NCBI GenBank assembly: GCA_964343605.1
Contig: CAYFKJ010000008.1
Coordinates: forward strand, 99,502-163,501
Length of the DNA: 64,000 bases
Origin: CAYFKJ01 sp964343605
Lineage (GTDB): Bacteria; Pseudomonadota; Alphaproteobacteria; UBA2966
Direction: 5' to 3'
Shown here: positions 44,910 through 54,097 of the stretch, in pieces
Position numbering within the stretch: position 1 is the stretch's first letter
How the letters are laid out: the number at the start of each line of letters is the position of its first letter
The notes under the pieces: model-generated
The model's input: only the letters and a program-made list of their open reading frames with translations
Told to the model about the DNA's origin: nothing
Databases searched by the model: none
Program-made: the position numbers and the translations under genes

Positions 44910-45220
44910 GCAGGCCTCACATCCAGTGTCCAAACCAATCGATCAGGATCTTTACGTTCAGGTTCCCCCTGCACGACATAGCTTCTTTCATTGAAAGTTA
45001 CTCGGTCGCCAGGTTTTGGCTCAGGCACTTCAGAAACCCTGACATCAAACAGAGTTGTCTCTGAATGAACCCGGGTTTCACCAAAACCAATGATTTCATC
45101 TGGCCGTCGAGCGATGAGACGTACAGGCACGGCATCTTCACCGGACGGAATGTAGAGACCGTCAGATGCAATATTCGGATCGGCAAACAGCACATCCATC
45201 GCCATGCCCACAGCAGTCAT
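44906..45220 (-). CDS. head-tail joining protein
   Basis: A 104-residue beta-rich protein (VPVRLIARRPDEI, TTLFDVRVSEVPEPKPGDRVT, RLVWTLDVRPA) of the lambda FII-like head-tail joiner type. It has a one-base overlap with the decoration-protein gene upstream and an ATGA overlap with the gene downstream. It would seal the neck after DNA packaging. Confidence 0.75.
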   Translation of the reverse strand: MTAVGMAMDVLFADPNIASDGLYIPSGEDAVPVRLIARRPDEIIGFGETRVHSETTLFDVRVSEVPEPKPGDRVTFNERSYVVQGEPERKDPDRLVWTLDVRPA

Positions 45221-45555
45221 CAGAAACTGCCGTTCAAGCGAACACGCCCAATGGTCTCACTGGCTGTGCCACCAACGGCTTCAACGGCCACACCAATAAG
45301 GGTGTTACCTGTCGCCGTTTTGGTAACGACCTTATTGGTGTCATCCCAATAAACCTTGTCACCAGCGCTCCAGGCTTGAGACGCAGCTTTGGTCAAATCA
45401 AAGACCCCAACAAGGCTTGCCTCGACCTCTTCGCCAGCAACCGCACTAATGTTGGAAACACCGAAAATACCGCCAAGCAGGAAGCCCCCGCCTGAAGCGA
45501 CATCGTAGGGAACTGCAAGCGTGAGGGTATGGCCGGGTTGAATGTAGTTTTTCAT
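45220..45555 (-). CDS. capsid decoration protein (DUF2190-like)
   Basis: A 111-residue beta-rich protein (GHTLTLAVPYDVASGGGFLLGG, GVFDLTKAASQAWSAGDKVYWDD, GNTLIGVAVEAVGG). These are hallmark segments of DUF2190 head-decoration (cement) proteins that stabilise expanded capsids. It follows the protease-capsid gene, with a hairpin between them. Confidence 0.85.
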   Translation of the reverse strand: MKNYIQPGHTLTLAVPYDVASGGGFLLGGIFGVSNISAVAGEEVEASLVGVFDLTKAASQAWSAGDKVYWDDTNKVVTKTATGNTLIGVAVEAVGGTASETIGRVRLNGSF

Positions 45556-45582
45556 GGAAGGTTTCCTTTTCCAAAAGACGAA

Positions 45583-45602
45583 GGGCGACCTATTGGCCGC
45601 CC
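45583..45602 (-). terminator. hairpin after the capsid gene
   Basis: Minus strand GGGCGGCC, loop AATA, GGTCGCCC gives an eight-pair stem with one G-T pair, then TTCGTCTTTT. It lies in the 79-base gap after the capsid stop, so it may be a partial terminator or mRNA stabiliser that raises capsid over downstream products. Confidence 0.45.
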
Positions 45603-45634
45603 GTCTCGTCAGAAATGATTATGAAAAGCCCGTG

Positions 45635-47662
45635 TTACGCGCCGGGGTTCTTGAACAGTCCACGCCAATCAATGGCTTTGGCTCCAAAATCCAATCGGCA
45701 CTTAATCTCAACGCCGTCCACATCGAAGCCGTTTCGGGTTTCGATGTAGGCTCCTTGCTGGCCTTCCAGATAGGCATATTCGATGGTGTCGATCTGGTTC
45801 GGGTTTGCCGCCAAGTACCAAGCCGTTTCACTCACAGCATCCAGACGCGGTTCAGAAATCGGCGACAGCGTGCGAATGGACTGGGGCACCACATTGGCCG
45901 TGTCGGCGGGTACAATATTCTGTGCCACCATCTGCTCGGCCTTCAATTCCAAAGCGGCAGGAACGATCAGGAAAGACGGACGGATGTTCAGAACCGTCTT
46001 CTTATCCAGGCCAGTTTGTTTGGCCATGGAGGCGCGAGCCGCACCAACGGCATCCACCGATAGCGCAGCGCCGGTCCCGGCCAGGTTCTTATGGTCGCCA
46101 TGAAAGAGTGCCTTGTTGTCGGCCATTGCCGGGTTCGAGGTAATGATGCCCCATACAACGTCGCTTTCAAGCTGAGCGATGGAGTTGCCGTACATGGCGG
46201 GGATCCGGGTAAAGGCGTCCAGATCGTCGTTGATCAAAACCTGACGGGTAATCGCAACGACCCGCCCATATGTTTCGATGCGGTAGCTTTCCTTGGACTC
46301 GCCAAGTGTCCCCCGTTTGAATTCGCCACTTTCGTTGACCTTTAAGAGCTGAGGCGCTTCGCCCAACTGGACCCGGTGCATGGCCTTGAAATCCGTGGCC
46401 AGAACCTGTCGGCAGAAATGCGTGAAGGTCCGGGGATAAGCATCGTAAGCCTGACGAAGCGTCTTGTTGGTGACAGCGGCCAGGATCTCCGGGAAATCCG
46501 ACGTGGAATGAAGCGCACGGGTCGCAACCTCATCCCGAGACAGGCCTCGGGTGTTTTCACCCACATTGGCGAGGCTTTCCCGAGCCAATTCCATCAGGGT
46601 CATGCCACGATATTCCCGGGCAGCATCTTCCAACGGGAACAAGGTCGGGCTGTAGCGATGCAACAACGCATTGGTCACTGCCTGACGACGGGTCACACGC
46701 TCATCCTGACCCCCCAGAGGAACGGAAACCTGCGAGAAGGTTCGTGTTTCTTCGGATTTGGCGGCAACCTGATCAAGAATGACCTTACGCGCTTCCTCAA
46801 GGGAGACGCCGCGTTTCACCAGATCGTCGGCAAAGCTGCGTTCCAGATCAAGCTTACCTGCCAGATCAAAGATGGTCGAGACACGCTCCCGCTCAAGATC
46901 ACGGGCCTTGGTGACCAAAGCTTCCGCATCGGATTTTTGGACATCAGGCGTCTTGTTTCGTTGCTCAATGGATCGCTTTTCCTGCGGTTCCTGAACCTTG
47001 GGAGCTTCCTCTGCGCTCACGGTATCTTCGGTCATATCGGTTTCCTCGGTGGTGGGGATATCGTCGTCATGCATGGTGGAATTCCTTTTGCTGCAATCAT
47101 CAGCGTCGCCACGTTGCACGACGCACTCATGTGTTTGGGTGGTGTGGTTGGATCGGAAACCTGCGGCAGGGTCAGCGCCAACAGGCACGGCAGAGATTTC
47201 AAAAGGCGTCCAATCAACAGCCCGCCAGACTTCCCTGCCCGCTTCTGATTTGCTCACTTCGTAGCGGTGAACCTGATAACCAATGGAAACGGCCCGGATG
47301 TGTCCTGCCACGATGTCGCGCCAGATCGGCTCGACTTCGTCACGCTCGGAGAACCGGATCGTCGCAATGCCCTGACCGTTTTCAAGGCGGGCGCTATCTG
47401 GGACAACCGAACCAATGACAGCGTTCAGCTCACCGGTCTCATGCACCTTTAGAAAAGGAGCCCCACCATTCAGCCGCTCCAGACGAACGTGATCTGGATC
47501 TAGACTTAGGTCCTCATCGTAAGGGTCGCCCAGAAAGGGTTGGCGACGAACACGAGCACCAGTAGACCAAACCACATCAATGGTTCGAGCCTCTTGGTCC
47601 GCTGAATTCGGCGCAAGCTCCGCCGCCCGGCGCATGGCCGGGAGTTCAATGGTCTTATCCAT
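45635..47662 (-). CDS. prohead protease / Mu gpT-like major capsid fusion
   Basis: A 675-residue protein starting at ATG 47662 (MDKTIELPAMRRA) with GAGG upstream; an earlier frame to 47776 overlaps the portal gene. The N-terminal domain (1-190) is an HK97-type protease: PFLKVHETGELNAVIGSV carries the His and HIRAVSIGYQ the Ser. A charged linker (about 195-290) resembles a scaffold. The C-terminal 330 residues look like Mu gpT-type capsid protein (TFTHFCRQVLATDFKAMHRV, AWYLAANPNQIDTIEYAYLEG). Self-cleavage to release capsid is expected. Confidence 0.83.
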   Translation of the reverse strand: MDKTIELPAMRRAAELAPNSADQEARTIDVVWSTGARVRRQPFLGDPYDEDLSLDPDHVRLERLNGGAPFLKVHETGELNAVIGSVVPDSARLENGQGIATIRFSERDEVEPIWRDIVAGHIRAVSIGYQVHRYEVSKSEAGREVWRAVDWTPFEISAVPVGADPAAGFRSNHTTQTHECVVQRGDADDCSKRNSTMHDDDIPTTEETDMTEDTVSAEEAPKVQEPQEKRSIEQRNKTPDVQKSDAEALVTKARDLERERVSTIFDLAGKLDLERSFADDLVKRGVSLEEARKVILDQVAAKSEETRTFSQVSVPLGGQDERVTRRQAVTNALLHRYSPTLFPLEDAAREYRGMTLMELARESLANVGENTRGLSRDEVATRALHSTSDFPEILAAVTNKTLRQAYDAYPRTFTHFCRQVLATDFKAMHRVQLGEAPQLLKVNESGEFKRGTLGESKESYRIETYGRVVAITRQVLINDDLDAFTRIPAMYGNSIAQLESDVVWGIITSNPAMADNKALFHGDHKNLAGTGAALSVDAVGAARASMAKQTGLDKKTVLNIRPSFLIVPAALELKAEQMVAQNIVPADTANVVPQSIRTLSPISEPRLDAVSETAWYLAANPNQIDTIEYAYLEGQQGAYIETRNGFDVDGVEIKCRLDFGAKAIDWRGLFKNPGA

Positions 47663-47675
47663 CTGATCCTCAATT

Positions 47676-49175
47676 TCAGTCTGTGGTGTCGGTCGCAGCA
47701 AAGGCGTCTGTGGTCTGCGCACTGCCCGTCTTGGTGACCCGTCTTGGGTCTGAGTCCAAAACAATCCCGGCGGCATCCAGCTTGGTATTCATGCTGGCGA
47801 TCTCTGCGAGAACGGCATCAGGATTGCGGCCTTGCCGCGCGATGGCTTCCGCCAAAGTCATGGTGCCGGATCGAATGGAGAGCAGATCCGCCATGGCATC
47901 TTTCATGGGGTCGACCGCTTCGAATTTCGGTGGAGACCATTCCACCGGGACCTCCGGTTCAGGGATGTGCCCCGCCACCCAGGCCGCTTCGGTGAACCAG
48001 TTCCAGACAGGTTGGCAAAGCATGGGAATGAACAGCTGCCATTGGACAGCATCAACCATCCGCCTGAACTCGACGAGACCGGCACGAATTGACGAATAGT
48101 TCACCTGACTTAGATCACCAGTGAGCAATTCATAAGGAACCCGAAAACCCGCCGATATGGTGTGGAGACTTGCGCGTTTGTATTCGCCGTAGCCTCCCGT
48201 TGCCGCTGGCTGATTAAATTTGATGTCCTTGCCGCCGCGAGCATACGCAATGAGCCCGGGTTCAAACTGCTCCACCCGTTTGCCATCAGCATCGGTGACA
48301 GCAGGAGCAACGCCTTGTTGGGATTCATCATCACCAAAAACGATCGCCGTGACACAGGCTTCCGTTTTCTTGCGAACGATCTCGGCAACCTCATAGTCAT
48401 CAAGATCACGTAAAGACCGAATGACCGGCGCTCCCCATGGAACACCGCGAACCTGTACACGTTGCTTTTCATAGACATGCACAATATCGGTGGCAGCAAC
48501 TGCCTTGCTTTGGAAGCCCCCTTGAATGGCACCATAGGCGTCACCGGGGTGGCTTTCATAAATCCAATAGGCCTTTCTCTGCCCTATGCCGTTGAACTGC
48601 ACACCCTGGACAAGGCGGTCTTTCCCGGCAGTCTCTCCGTTTCTTGTCGCATCCAGAAAGTCAGCTTCAAGGATCTGGAGCTGCATTGGAACGTTTAGAC
48701 CATCAGAGACTTTCCGCATACGGCGGCGAACCAATACCTCTCCCGCTTCGACCATCTCACGACAGATCAAGGTCTGCAGGCCGTAGAAATCCAATTGACC
48801 ATCGGCATCACATTGACGAGACCACTGATCCCAGAGTTTGTTGACGGCTTTGTCGAGCGCTTCGTTGCCCGAAACCGCCCGGGGCATGATGCCTGCGCCG
48901 ATGATGTTGTTGACCAACACGGACACGGCTTTGGCCGCATGGGGATTGTTGCGAACAAGATCGCGCATGCGATCACGTAACAACGCACTGGCCATGCCGA
49001 CTTCTGTATCGGCAGAAGTGCCAGCTGTTCTCCAGCCATCTGTTCTGCGCCCTTTGGACGCACCATCATAACCGCGAGCCAGACCATCAAATGCCTGACG
49101 AGCCAAAGCCCTCCTTGTGGCGGTGACGGGTGCGAAGACCGCGACGGCTTTATCCAACCAGCTAACCGTCATCAA
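47676..49175 (-). CDS. portal protein (lambda gpB-like)
   Basis: A 499-residue portal. SALLRDRMRDLVRNNPHAAK and VLVNNIIGAGIMP are the lambda portal N-terminal signature, and GFRVPYELLTGDLSQVNYSS is the conserved wing/stem segment. It forms the dodecameric gate for DNA entry and the joiner binding site. Its start overlaps the stop of the gpW-like gene by four bases. Confidence 0.9.
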   Translation of the reverse strand: MMTVSWLDKAVAVFAPVTATRRALARQAFDGLARGYDGASKGRRTDGWRTAGTSADTEVGMASALLRDRMRDLVRNNPHAAKAVSVLVNNIIGAGIMPRAVSGNEALDKAVNKLWDQWSRQCDADGQLDFYGLQTLICREMVEAGEVLVRRRMRKVSDGLNVPMQLQILEADFLDATRNGETAGKDRLVQGVQFNGIGQRKAYWIYESHPGDAYGAIQGGFQSKAVAATDIVHVYEKQRVQVRGVPWGAPVIRSLRDLDDYEVAEIVRKKTEACVTAIVFGDDESQQGVAPAVTDADGKRVEQFEPGLIAYARGGKDIKFNQPAATGGYGEYKRASLHTISAGFRVPYELLTGDLSQVNYSSIRAGLVEFRRMVDAVQWQLFIPMLCQPVWNWFTEAAWVAGHIPEPEVPVEWSPPKFEAVDPMKDAMADLLSIRSGTMTLAEAIARQGRNPDAVLAEIASMNTKLDAAGIVLDSDPRRVTKTGSAQTTDAFAATDTTD

Positions 49176-49381
49176 GAATTGCCTCGGCTAAATCCCGCAA
49201 ATCCGGCAACCGGCAGAGGCTTCTTGCTTGCGGCAATATCTCGCTCAATGGTTCGGATCCGGCTGATCAAATCTTCCGCTGAACCGTATTCGACGGATTT
49301 ACCGTCATAGCTGACGCGCAACGTCCCGCTGGCATAGGCGCGTTTAAGCGCTGCCAGTTCTGTATCTGACCAAGACGTCAT
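49172..49381 (-). CDS. gpW-like head completion protein
   Basis: A 69-residue protein, SDTELAALKRAYASGTLRVSYDGKSVEYGS, then a basic helix. The pattern matches gpW-family head-tail joiners that stabilise packaged DNA. It lies between terminase and portal genes, the lambda order (A-W-B). Confidence 0.85.
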   Translation of the reverse strand: MTSWSDTELAALKRAYASGTLRVSYDGKSVEYGSAEDLISRIRTIERDIAASKKPLPVAGFAGFSRGNS

Positions 49382-49393
49382 CGAGAGTTTTCC

Positions 49394-51331
49394 TTAAAAC
49401 CAGTTGTCACGCCGACCTAACCAATCCGAACGGCGTTTTTCCGTTGGCGGGTTGGATGGTCGGTTGATCATGCCCGCTGCTTCAGCATCTTGAGCCGGAA
49501 CACCAAGTTGATCTTCAAGGTCTGTCCATTTTTCTGCAGACCATCGATCGGCTCCCGCAATCCACGCGGCTGCCCGGGCGTACACCCGGCAATCCAGAGC
49601 TTCATTACGTTCACGCAGTTTTTGCCATTCAAGACGTGTGAAGCCGCGCTTGTTCTTGACGGTCACGAGCTGCTCGGCAACCAACTGCTTAAGCCATTCC
49701 GTCTCCACCCAGGTCGGCAAATGAACTGTGCCGGGTAAATACTCAGCTCCCTCGGCTCTTTCCTCATCCGTTGGACGAGATGCTCGAAGAAACCTGTAGG
49801 TCTCGGATTTAAAGGTCGAGACAGAAACCGTCCAAAGCCGAGCCCCGCGTTTAAGCTTCTTGCCGCCATCGGTCGCATCAACGAACGTGGGACCTGAAAC
49901 CGGACTGGACCGATTGAACCCTTCAACACCCTTAATGGGGGCAACCTGACCAAAACCAACCCGTCGAGCCCAGGCATAGACAGCCGAAGCTTCATAGCCG
50001 GTATCGACAGCCAGTTTGGCGATACGAAGATGCGCCCCACTTACATGGGGCCAGGATCGATCCAATAGAGCTTCCAGTTTCAGCCAGGGACCTGGGTCGT
50101 GCGGACCACCATCAATCACGATGTGATCCACCAACCAGCTTTCCAGTCCACGCCCCCAGGCCCAGACATCCATTTCGATGCGGTCTTTCTGAATATCGGC
50201 TCCCGCTGTCAAAAACAGGCCACCCTCTGGTACCGTTCCTGGCGACCATTGCTGGCGCTGATCGTACAGACGCTCCCAATCTGGAGCTTCGCCGGTTTCG
50301 ACCCAGGTCTCACCGAGAGAGGTGTTCACGAAGGTTTTCATGCCCTCGGCCCCTTGGGCTTTGGCAGACAAAAACGCCCGTACCATGTTTTCCAATCGAA
50401 CCCATGGCGAATAAATTTCATTCAGATGGAACCCTGCGATCCCGGCGAAAGGGTTTTCTGCTCGCCATTCACCATGTCGAATTACAGACCAGCGCTGTGC
50501 ATCAGACCAAACCGAGCCACACTGCTCACAAACGTAGTGCGCCGTTTCCGGCAGGTGGGCACCAGCAGCGTCCTTTTCCCAATGGACCTGTTCCCATCGC
50601 AAGACCTGATGGGTTCCGCAATCCGGACAGGGAACCCAAAACCGTCGTTTATCACTTTCTTCCCAAGCCGCATCAATTCGGCTCACACCTTTGATCGTCG
50701 GCGTTGAGACCAGAACGATCTTGCGGTTCCAGAAAGTCACTGTGCGCTTTCGCGCCAGGTTAACAGGATCACCTTCCGCTCCCGCACTGGGCGGGTAGCG
50801 ATCAACTTCATCACACAGAAGGATCCGGATTGGACGCATGGCCAAACCCGAGGGCGCGTTCGCACCAACGATCGTCAAATGCCCCCCGACAAACTTCTTG
50901 TGCAGGATCTTGTTCGATCCATCCCGAGACTTCGGATCCGACAGCTTCCCATAAAGGCACGGCGTATCCCGCGCCATGGGTGCAAAGCGGTCTTTAGACC
51001 AGGTCTCGGCATCACGTTCTGTCGGCATCACCACCATGATGGGTGATGGATCCTGATCAACGTGATAGCCGACCGTATTCAGGATGCATTCCGTCTTGCC
51101 GACCTGAGCCGAGGTCTTCACAACCACGGTTTCTACCGAGGCATCGGAAATGGCATTCATGATGCCGCGTTGATACTCGGCGCGTTCCGTCACCCATTGT
51201 CCGGGCTCGGAGCTTGCTTCAGAGCTCAGTCGTCTATTTTTGTCCGCCCAATGACTTACGGTCAGATCTGGCGGCGGTGCTGCCGCTTCCAGCGTTTGCT
51301 TCGCCACCTTTTGCAGCGCTGTCGTCCCCAT
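49394..51331 (-). CDS. terL: terminase large subunit (lambda gpA-like)
   Basis: A 645-residue packaging ATPase/nuclease with start placed at ATG 51331; the ribosome site is weak, so this start is uncertain. Motor motifs are VVVKTSAQVGKTE (Walker A variant) and ILLCDEVDRYP (Walker B). The C-terminal nuclease region has LAVDTGYEASAVYAWARRV and ends RSDWLGRRDNWF. The Zn-like CPDCGTH and CEQCG also appear. It overlaps the small-terminase gene by about 98 bases. It docks on the portal to fill the capsid. Confidence 0.9.
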   Translation of the reverse strand: MGTTALQKVAKQTLEAAAPPPDLTVSHWADKNRRLSSEASSEPGQWVTERAEYQRGIMNAISDASVETVVVKTSAQVGKTECILNTVGYHVDQDPSPIMVVMPTERDAETWSKDRFAPMARDTPCLYGKLSDPKSRDGSNKILHKKFVGGHLTIVGANAPSGLAMRPIRILLCDEVDRYPPSAGAEGDPVNLARKRTVTFWNRKIVLVSTPTIKGVSRIDAAWEESDKRRFWVPCPDCGTHQVLRWEQVHWEKDAAGAHLPETAHYVCEQCGSVWSDAQRWSVIRHGEWRAENPFAGIAGFHLNEIYSPWVRLENMVRAFLSAKAQGAEGMKTFVNTSLGETWVETGEAPDWERLYDQRQQWSPGTVPEGGLFLTAGADIQKDRIEMDVWAWGRGLESWLVDHIVIDGGPHDPGPWLKLEALLDRSWPHVSGAHLRIAKLAVDTGYEASAVYAWARRVGFGQVAPIKGVEGFNRSSPVSGPTFVDATDGGKKLKRGARLWTVSVSTFKSETYRFLRASRPTDEERAEGAEYLPGTVHLPTWVETEWLKQLVAEQLVTVKNKRGFTRLEWQKLRERNEALDCRVYARAAAWIAGADRWSAEKWTDLEDQLGVPAQDAEAAGMINRPSNPPTEKRRSDWLGRRDNWF

Positions 51332-51809
51332 CAATGTGATGGACGATTTCAACGTCGGTTTCGGCGATTTCCGTGAGCACTTCGTGGATCGCCTTTTTGA
51401 TGACGTCCCTTGCTTGATTGAGGCTTGTCGTTTCATGAACCACCGGTGCGATTTTGTCAGGCAGCACCAGCAGCCGTGCCCGCATCAGCGCCACGATTTC
51501 CGTCCAGGCCACTTTCACGTCAGGAGCAGAGAGCAAATCCCCTCGCATCTGTGAGGCTTCCATTTCTGCAAGATCAGCCTTGGCCGTCACCAACCGGGCT
51601 CGTTCCGTTCCATAATCGGCGTTCCCCGCCTCTCCCTTCAGATTGAGATCACGCAGATGGCGGATATAGCCGCGTACCGAACCAATAAGCTCGTAGCGAC
51701 CCCTTGCCGCCTTCGGGATGACACCGGCTTTCGATAACTGCTGGACCCGCCGCTCGGAGATGTCGAGCAGGCTCGAGATCACAGAAATGGGCTGAGTGTT
51801 ATCCGACAT
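51234..51809 (-). CDS. terS: terminase small subunit (Nu1-like)
   Basis: 191 residues from ATG 51809. The N-terminal winged helix (SVISSLLDISERRVQQLSKAG) is a Nu1-like DNA-recognition motif, followed by coiled coil (ERARLVTAKADLAEMEASQ) and a C-terminal Ala/Gly tail. It selects the phage cos/pac site and hands DNA to the large subunit. First gene of the late operon; divergent from the two plus-strand genes. Confidence 0.85.
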   Translation of the reverse strand: MSDNTQPISVISSLLDISERRVQQLSKAGVIPKAARGRYELIGSVRGYIRHLRDLNLKGEAGNADYGTERARLVTAKADLAEMEASQMRGDLLSAPDVKVAWTEIVALMRARLLVLPDKIAPVVHETTSLNQARDVIKKAIHEVLTEIAETDVEIVHHIDGDDSAAKGGEANAGSGSTAARSDRKSLGGQK

Positions 51810-51910
51810 GACCGCCAAAAAGTGATTAATTACAGTCTATTAGACTTGATGACCTTTCGATTAAGAGCGTTACTGAATTTAGCCAAACGCTTGAAACGAA
51901 AGGAAAATCC

Positions 51911-52159
51911 ATGACCAGCATTGCCATCATGATGAACGACGACAGCACCGAATTGCCCCGCCCTTGGAACCGGGCCTCAAGTCAGGACGAACTCATTGAA
52001 ATGGTCGCCCACTTTATCGGCTACCACACAGGCGAGAGCGAAAGCCAAGCGATCAACATGATCGACACCAGCCGAATTGACCTCGATGCACCGATCGCCC
52101 GGGTCAACATGCCGGGCGGCAAGACCATCCGCATTTATGCCTTCAAAGAAAACTACTGA
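51911..52159 (+). CDS. small plus-strand phage protein, 82 residues
   Basis: An acidic 82-residue protein (MNDDSTELPRPWNRASSQDE, ending GKTIRIYAFKENY). AGGA precedes the ATG. It pairs with the downstream DUF3489-like gene (15 bases apart). No family recognised; a TTGAAACGAAA motif lies immediately upstream. Possibly an early regulatory or anti-host protein. Confidence 0.65.
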   Translation: MTSIAIMMNDDSTELPRPWNRASSQDELIEMVAHFIGYHTGESESQAINMIDTSRIDLDAPIARVNMPGGKTIRIYAFKENY

Positions 52160-52174
52160 GCGGAGCTAGGCCCC

Positions 52175-52615
52175 ATGGAAATCAAAAAACTCAAAGTCAG
52201 CCAGTTGGCCCGTGCGATCGAAACCATCACCGGGACGCCAACCACAGCCAAATCGTTCAATTACAAATCCAAAGCCGTCGACCGGGTTATGGAATTGATG
52301 AAAGAACACAAACTAACCCGCGAACAAATCCTAAAGGCCGCTGGTTTGACAAGGATCGAAACACCGAAGTCCACCGTTCCTCAAAAGATTAAAGAAGCCA
52401 AGCCCAAGCGGATCACCAAGCAGTCCATTCTGATTGATATGCTTCGAACCGGTTCGGGCGCTTCCATCGAAGAATTGACGAAAGCCACTGGCTGGCAACC
52501 CCATACCGTGCGTGGTGCGATCAGCAATGTGCTCCGCAAAAAGCTCGGCCTCAATGTGGTCAACGAGCAGTCGTTCAGCGGCAAACAGGTCTATCGAATT
52601 CACGACGAGGTGTAA
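52175..52615 (+). CDS. DUF3489-like regulatory protein
   Basis: A 146-residue protein, lysine-rich in the middle. The C-terminal 65 residues (QSILIDMLRTGSGASIEELTKATGWQPHTVRGAISNVLRK) form a winged-helix-like DUF3489 domain, found widely in alphaproteobacterial mobile elements. GGAG precedes the ATG. It probably binds DNA and may control phage genes. Converges with the small membrane protein gene. Confidence 0.78.
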   Translation: MEIKKLKVSQLARAIETITGTPTTAKSFNYKSKAVDRVMELMKEHKLTREQILKAAGLTRIETPKSTVPQKIKEAKPKRITKQSILIDMLRTGSGASIEELTKATGWQPHTVRGAISNVLRKKLGLNVVNEQSFSGKQVYRIHDEV

Positions 52616-52616
52616 G

Positions 52617-52844
52617 TTACCCCCAGACCTTCCGGACCCGAATTTCTTCAAATATCCGGCGCAGGGTATAGCTGCGCAAAATCGAGATACCTGTGAAGAT
52701 CGCGCCGATCACCAGATTGTCCGAGAGGGAGACTTCCAGACCGAACAGGGGAAACACTGCAATTTGCGCTGTGACAGCCACGCCGTAACCCACGGCGACA
52801 TTGGTCAGTGATTCCAAAAAGGACATACGTCTGGACTGTCTCAC
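52617..52844 (-). CDS. small phage membrane protein (DUF7220-like)
   Basis: A 75-residue protein from GTG 52844, whose GTGA overlaps the stop of the methyltransferase gene and has GAGG eight bases upstream. ATG 52826 is an alternative. Two membrane segments are likely (NVAVGYGVAVTAQIAVFPLFG and LVIGAIFTGISILRSY), ending in a basic helix. Similar to small DUF7220-type phage proteins as I recall. Role unknown. Confidence 0.65.
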   Translation of the reverse strand: MRQSRRMSFLESLTNVAVGYGVAVTAQIAVFPLFGLEVSLSDNLVIGAIFTGISILRSYTLRRIFEEIRVRKVWG

Positions 52845-54097
52845 GTTTCCGACCTCTCGTTATTAATCTCTTCAAACGAACGGTCTTCGCCGTCCAGAAT
52901 TGCCTTCTGACCGGTGATGTTCTGCCAGCGTGTAATAGCGACATCCACATAAGCCGGATTCAATTCCACACCATAACAGACCCGTCCCGTGCTTTCCGCC
53001 GCGATCAAGGTCGTTCCCGATCCCATGAAGGGCTCATAGACAGCCTGACCCGGGCTCGAGTTATTCAAGATCGGACGACGCATACATTCGACCGGTTTCT
53101 GAGTACCGTGAACTGTTTCAGCGTCCTGGTCCCGGCTGGAAATCTGCCATAGCGTTGTTTGTTTGCGATCCCCTGCCCAGTGACCCTTGCCATTCTTTTT
53201 GACCGCATACCAACAAGGCTCGTGCTGCCAGTGATAATCACCACGGCTCAGAACCAAGCGCTCCTTGGCCCAGATGATCTGGGAGCGAACATTGAAGTGG
53301 GCGCGTTCTAAACTGTCAGCAACCGTCGTTGCATGCAAAGCGCCATGCCAGACATAGGCGACATCACCGGGAAACAAGACCCAGGCATCGTACCAGTCGG
53401 CACGATCATCATTGAGCACTTTACCTGTGCGTTTGGTCGTTGCGGCTCCAGCCTTGTTCCGCCAGTTCGGGTCATACTCGACCCCATAGGGGGGATCGGT
53501 CACCATGAGCAACGGCTTGACCGGGCCCAGCAATCTCTCCACGTCGGTGGCAACGGTTGCATCACCACAGATCAAACGATGGTTCCCAAGCACCCAAAGA
53601 TCTCCTGGTTGGGCGACCGGTTGTTCCGGGGTATCGGGAATATCATCTTCACCCTCGAGCTCGGCCCCCATGTCACCGGCGGCTTGCGCCAGCATCTGGG
53701 CGAGGTCGTCATCAGAATAGCCCGTGCCCGTCAAACCAACATCGCGCGATTGGATTGCCTGAAGCAGAGCAGCCAGAAGCTCCGGATCGTTTTCAGCCAG
53801 ATCAGACAGGCGGTTGTCACCAACCAAGATGGCTTTTGCATCCTCATCACCGGCATCCACATAGATCACCGGAACCCGATCCAGACCTTCGGCCTCTGCG
53901 GCCATGAAGCGGTGGTTGCCCGCAAGAATGTAACCGGTAGAGCGTTGAACGACCAACGCACCATAAAATCCGTTTGCGCGGATGCTGGAGCGGATCTCAT
54001 CAAGGTTCCCCCGACGTGGGTTTTCCGGGTGACAAGCCAGATCGCCAACAGCGACCATCTCGACCTTGTCACCAACATTGATGATCTGTGCGCTCAA
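52841..54097 (-). CDS. ParB-domain/adenine or cytosine-N4 DNA methyltransferase fusion
   Basis: A 418-residue protein. Residues 1-110 are ParB/sulfiredoxin-like (HPENPRRGNLDEIRSSIRANG, ILAGNHRFMAAEAEG). The methyltransferase domain follows with MVTDPPYGVEYDPNW (catalytic) and YEPFMGSGTTLIAAESTGR (AdoMet), a beta-class order. Phages use such orphan enzymes to escape restriction or control replication. Repeated GAAACGAAA-type sites lie just upstream. No nuclease partner is adjacent. Confidence 0.88.
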   Translation of the reverse strand: MSAQIINVGDKVEMVAVGDLACHPENPRRGNLDEIRSSIRANGFYGALVVQRSTGYILAGNHRFMAAEAEGLDRVPVIYVDAGDEDAKAILVGDNRLSDLAENDPELLAALLQAIQSRDVGLTGTGYSDDDLAQMLAQAAGDMGAELEGEDDIPDTPEQPVAQPGDLWVLGNHRLICGDATVATDVERLLGPVKPLLMVTDPPYGVEYDPNWRNKAGAATTKRTGKVLNDDRADWYDAWVLFPGDVAYVWHGALHATTVADSLERAHFNVRSQIIWAKERLVLSRGDYHWQHEPCWYAVKKNGKGHWAGDRKQTTLWQISSRDQDAETVHGTQKPVECMRRPILNNSSPGQAVYEPFMGSGTTLIAAESTGRVCYGVELNPAYVDVAITRWQNITGQKAILDGEDRSFEEINNERSET

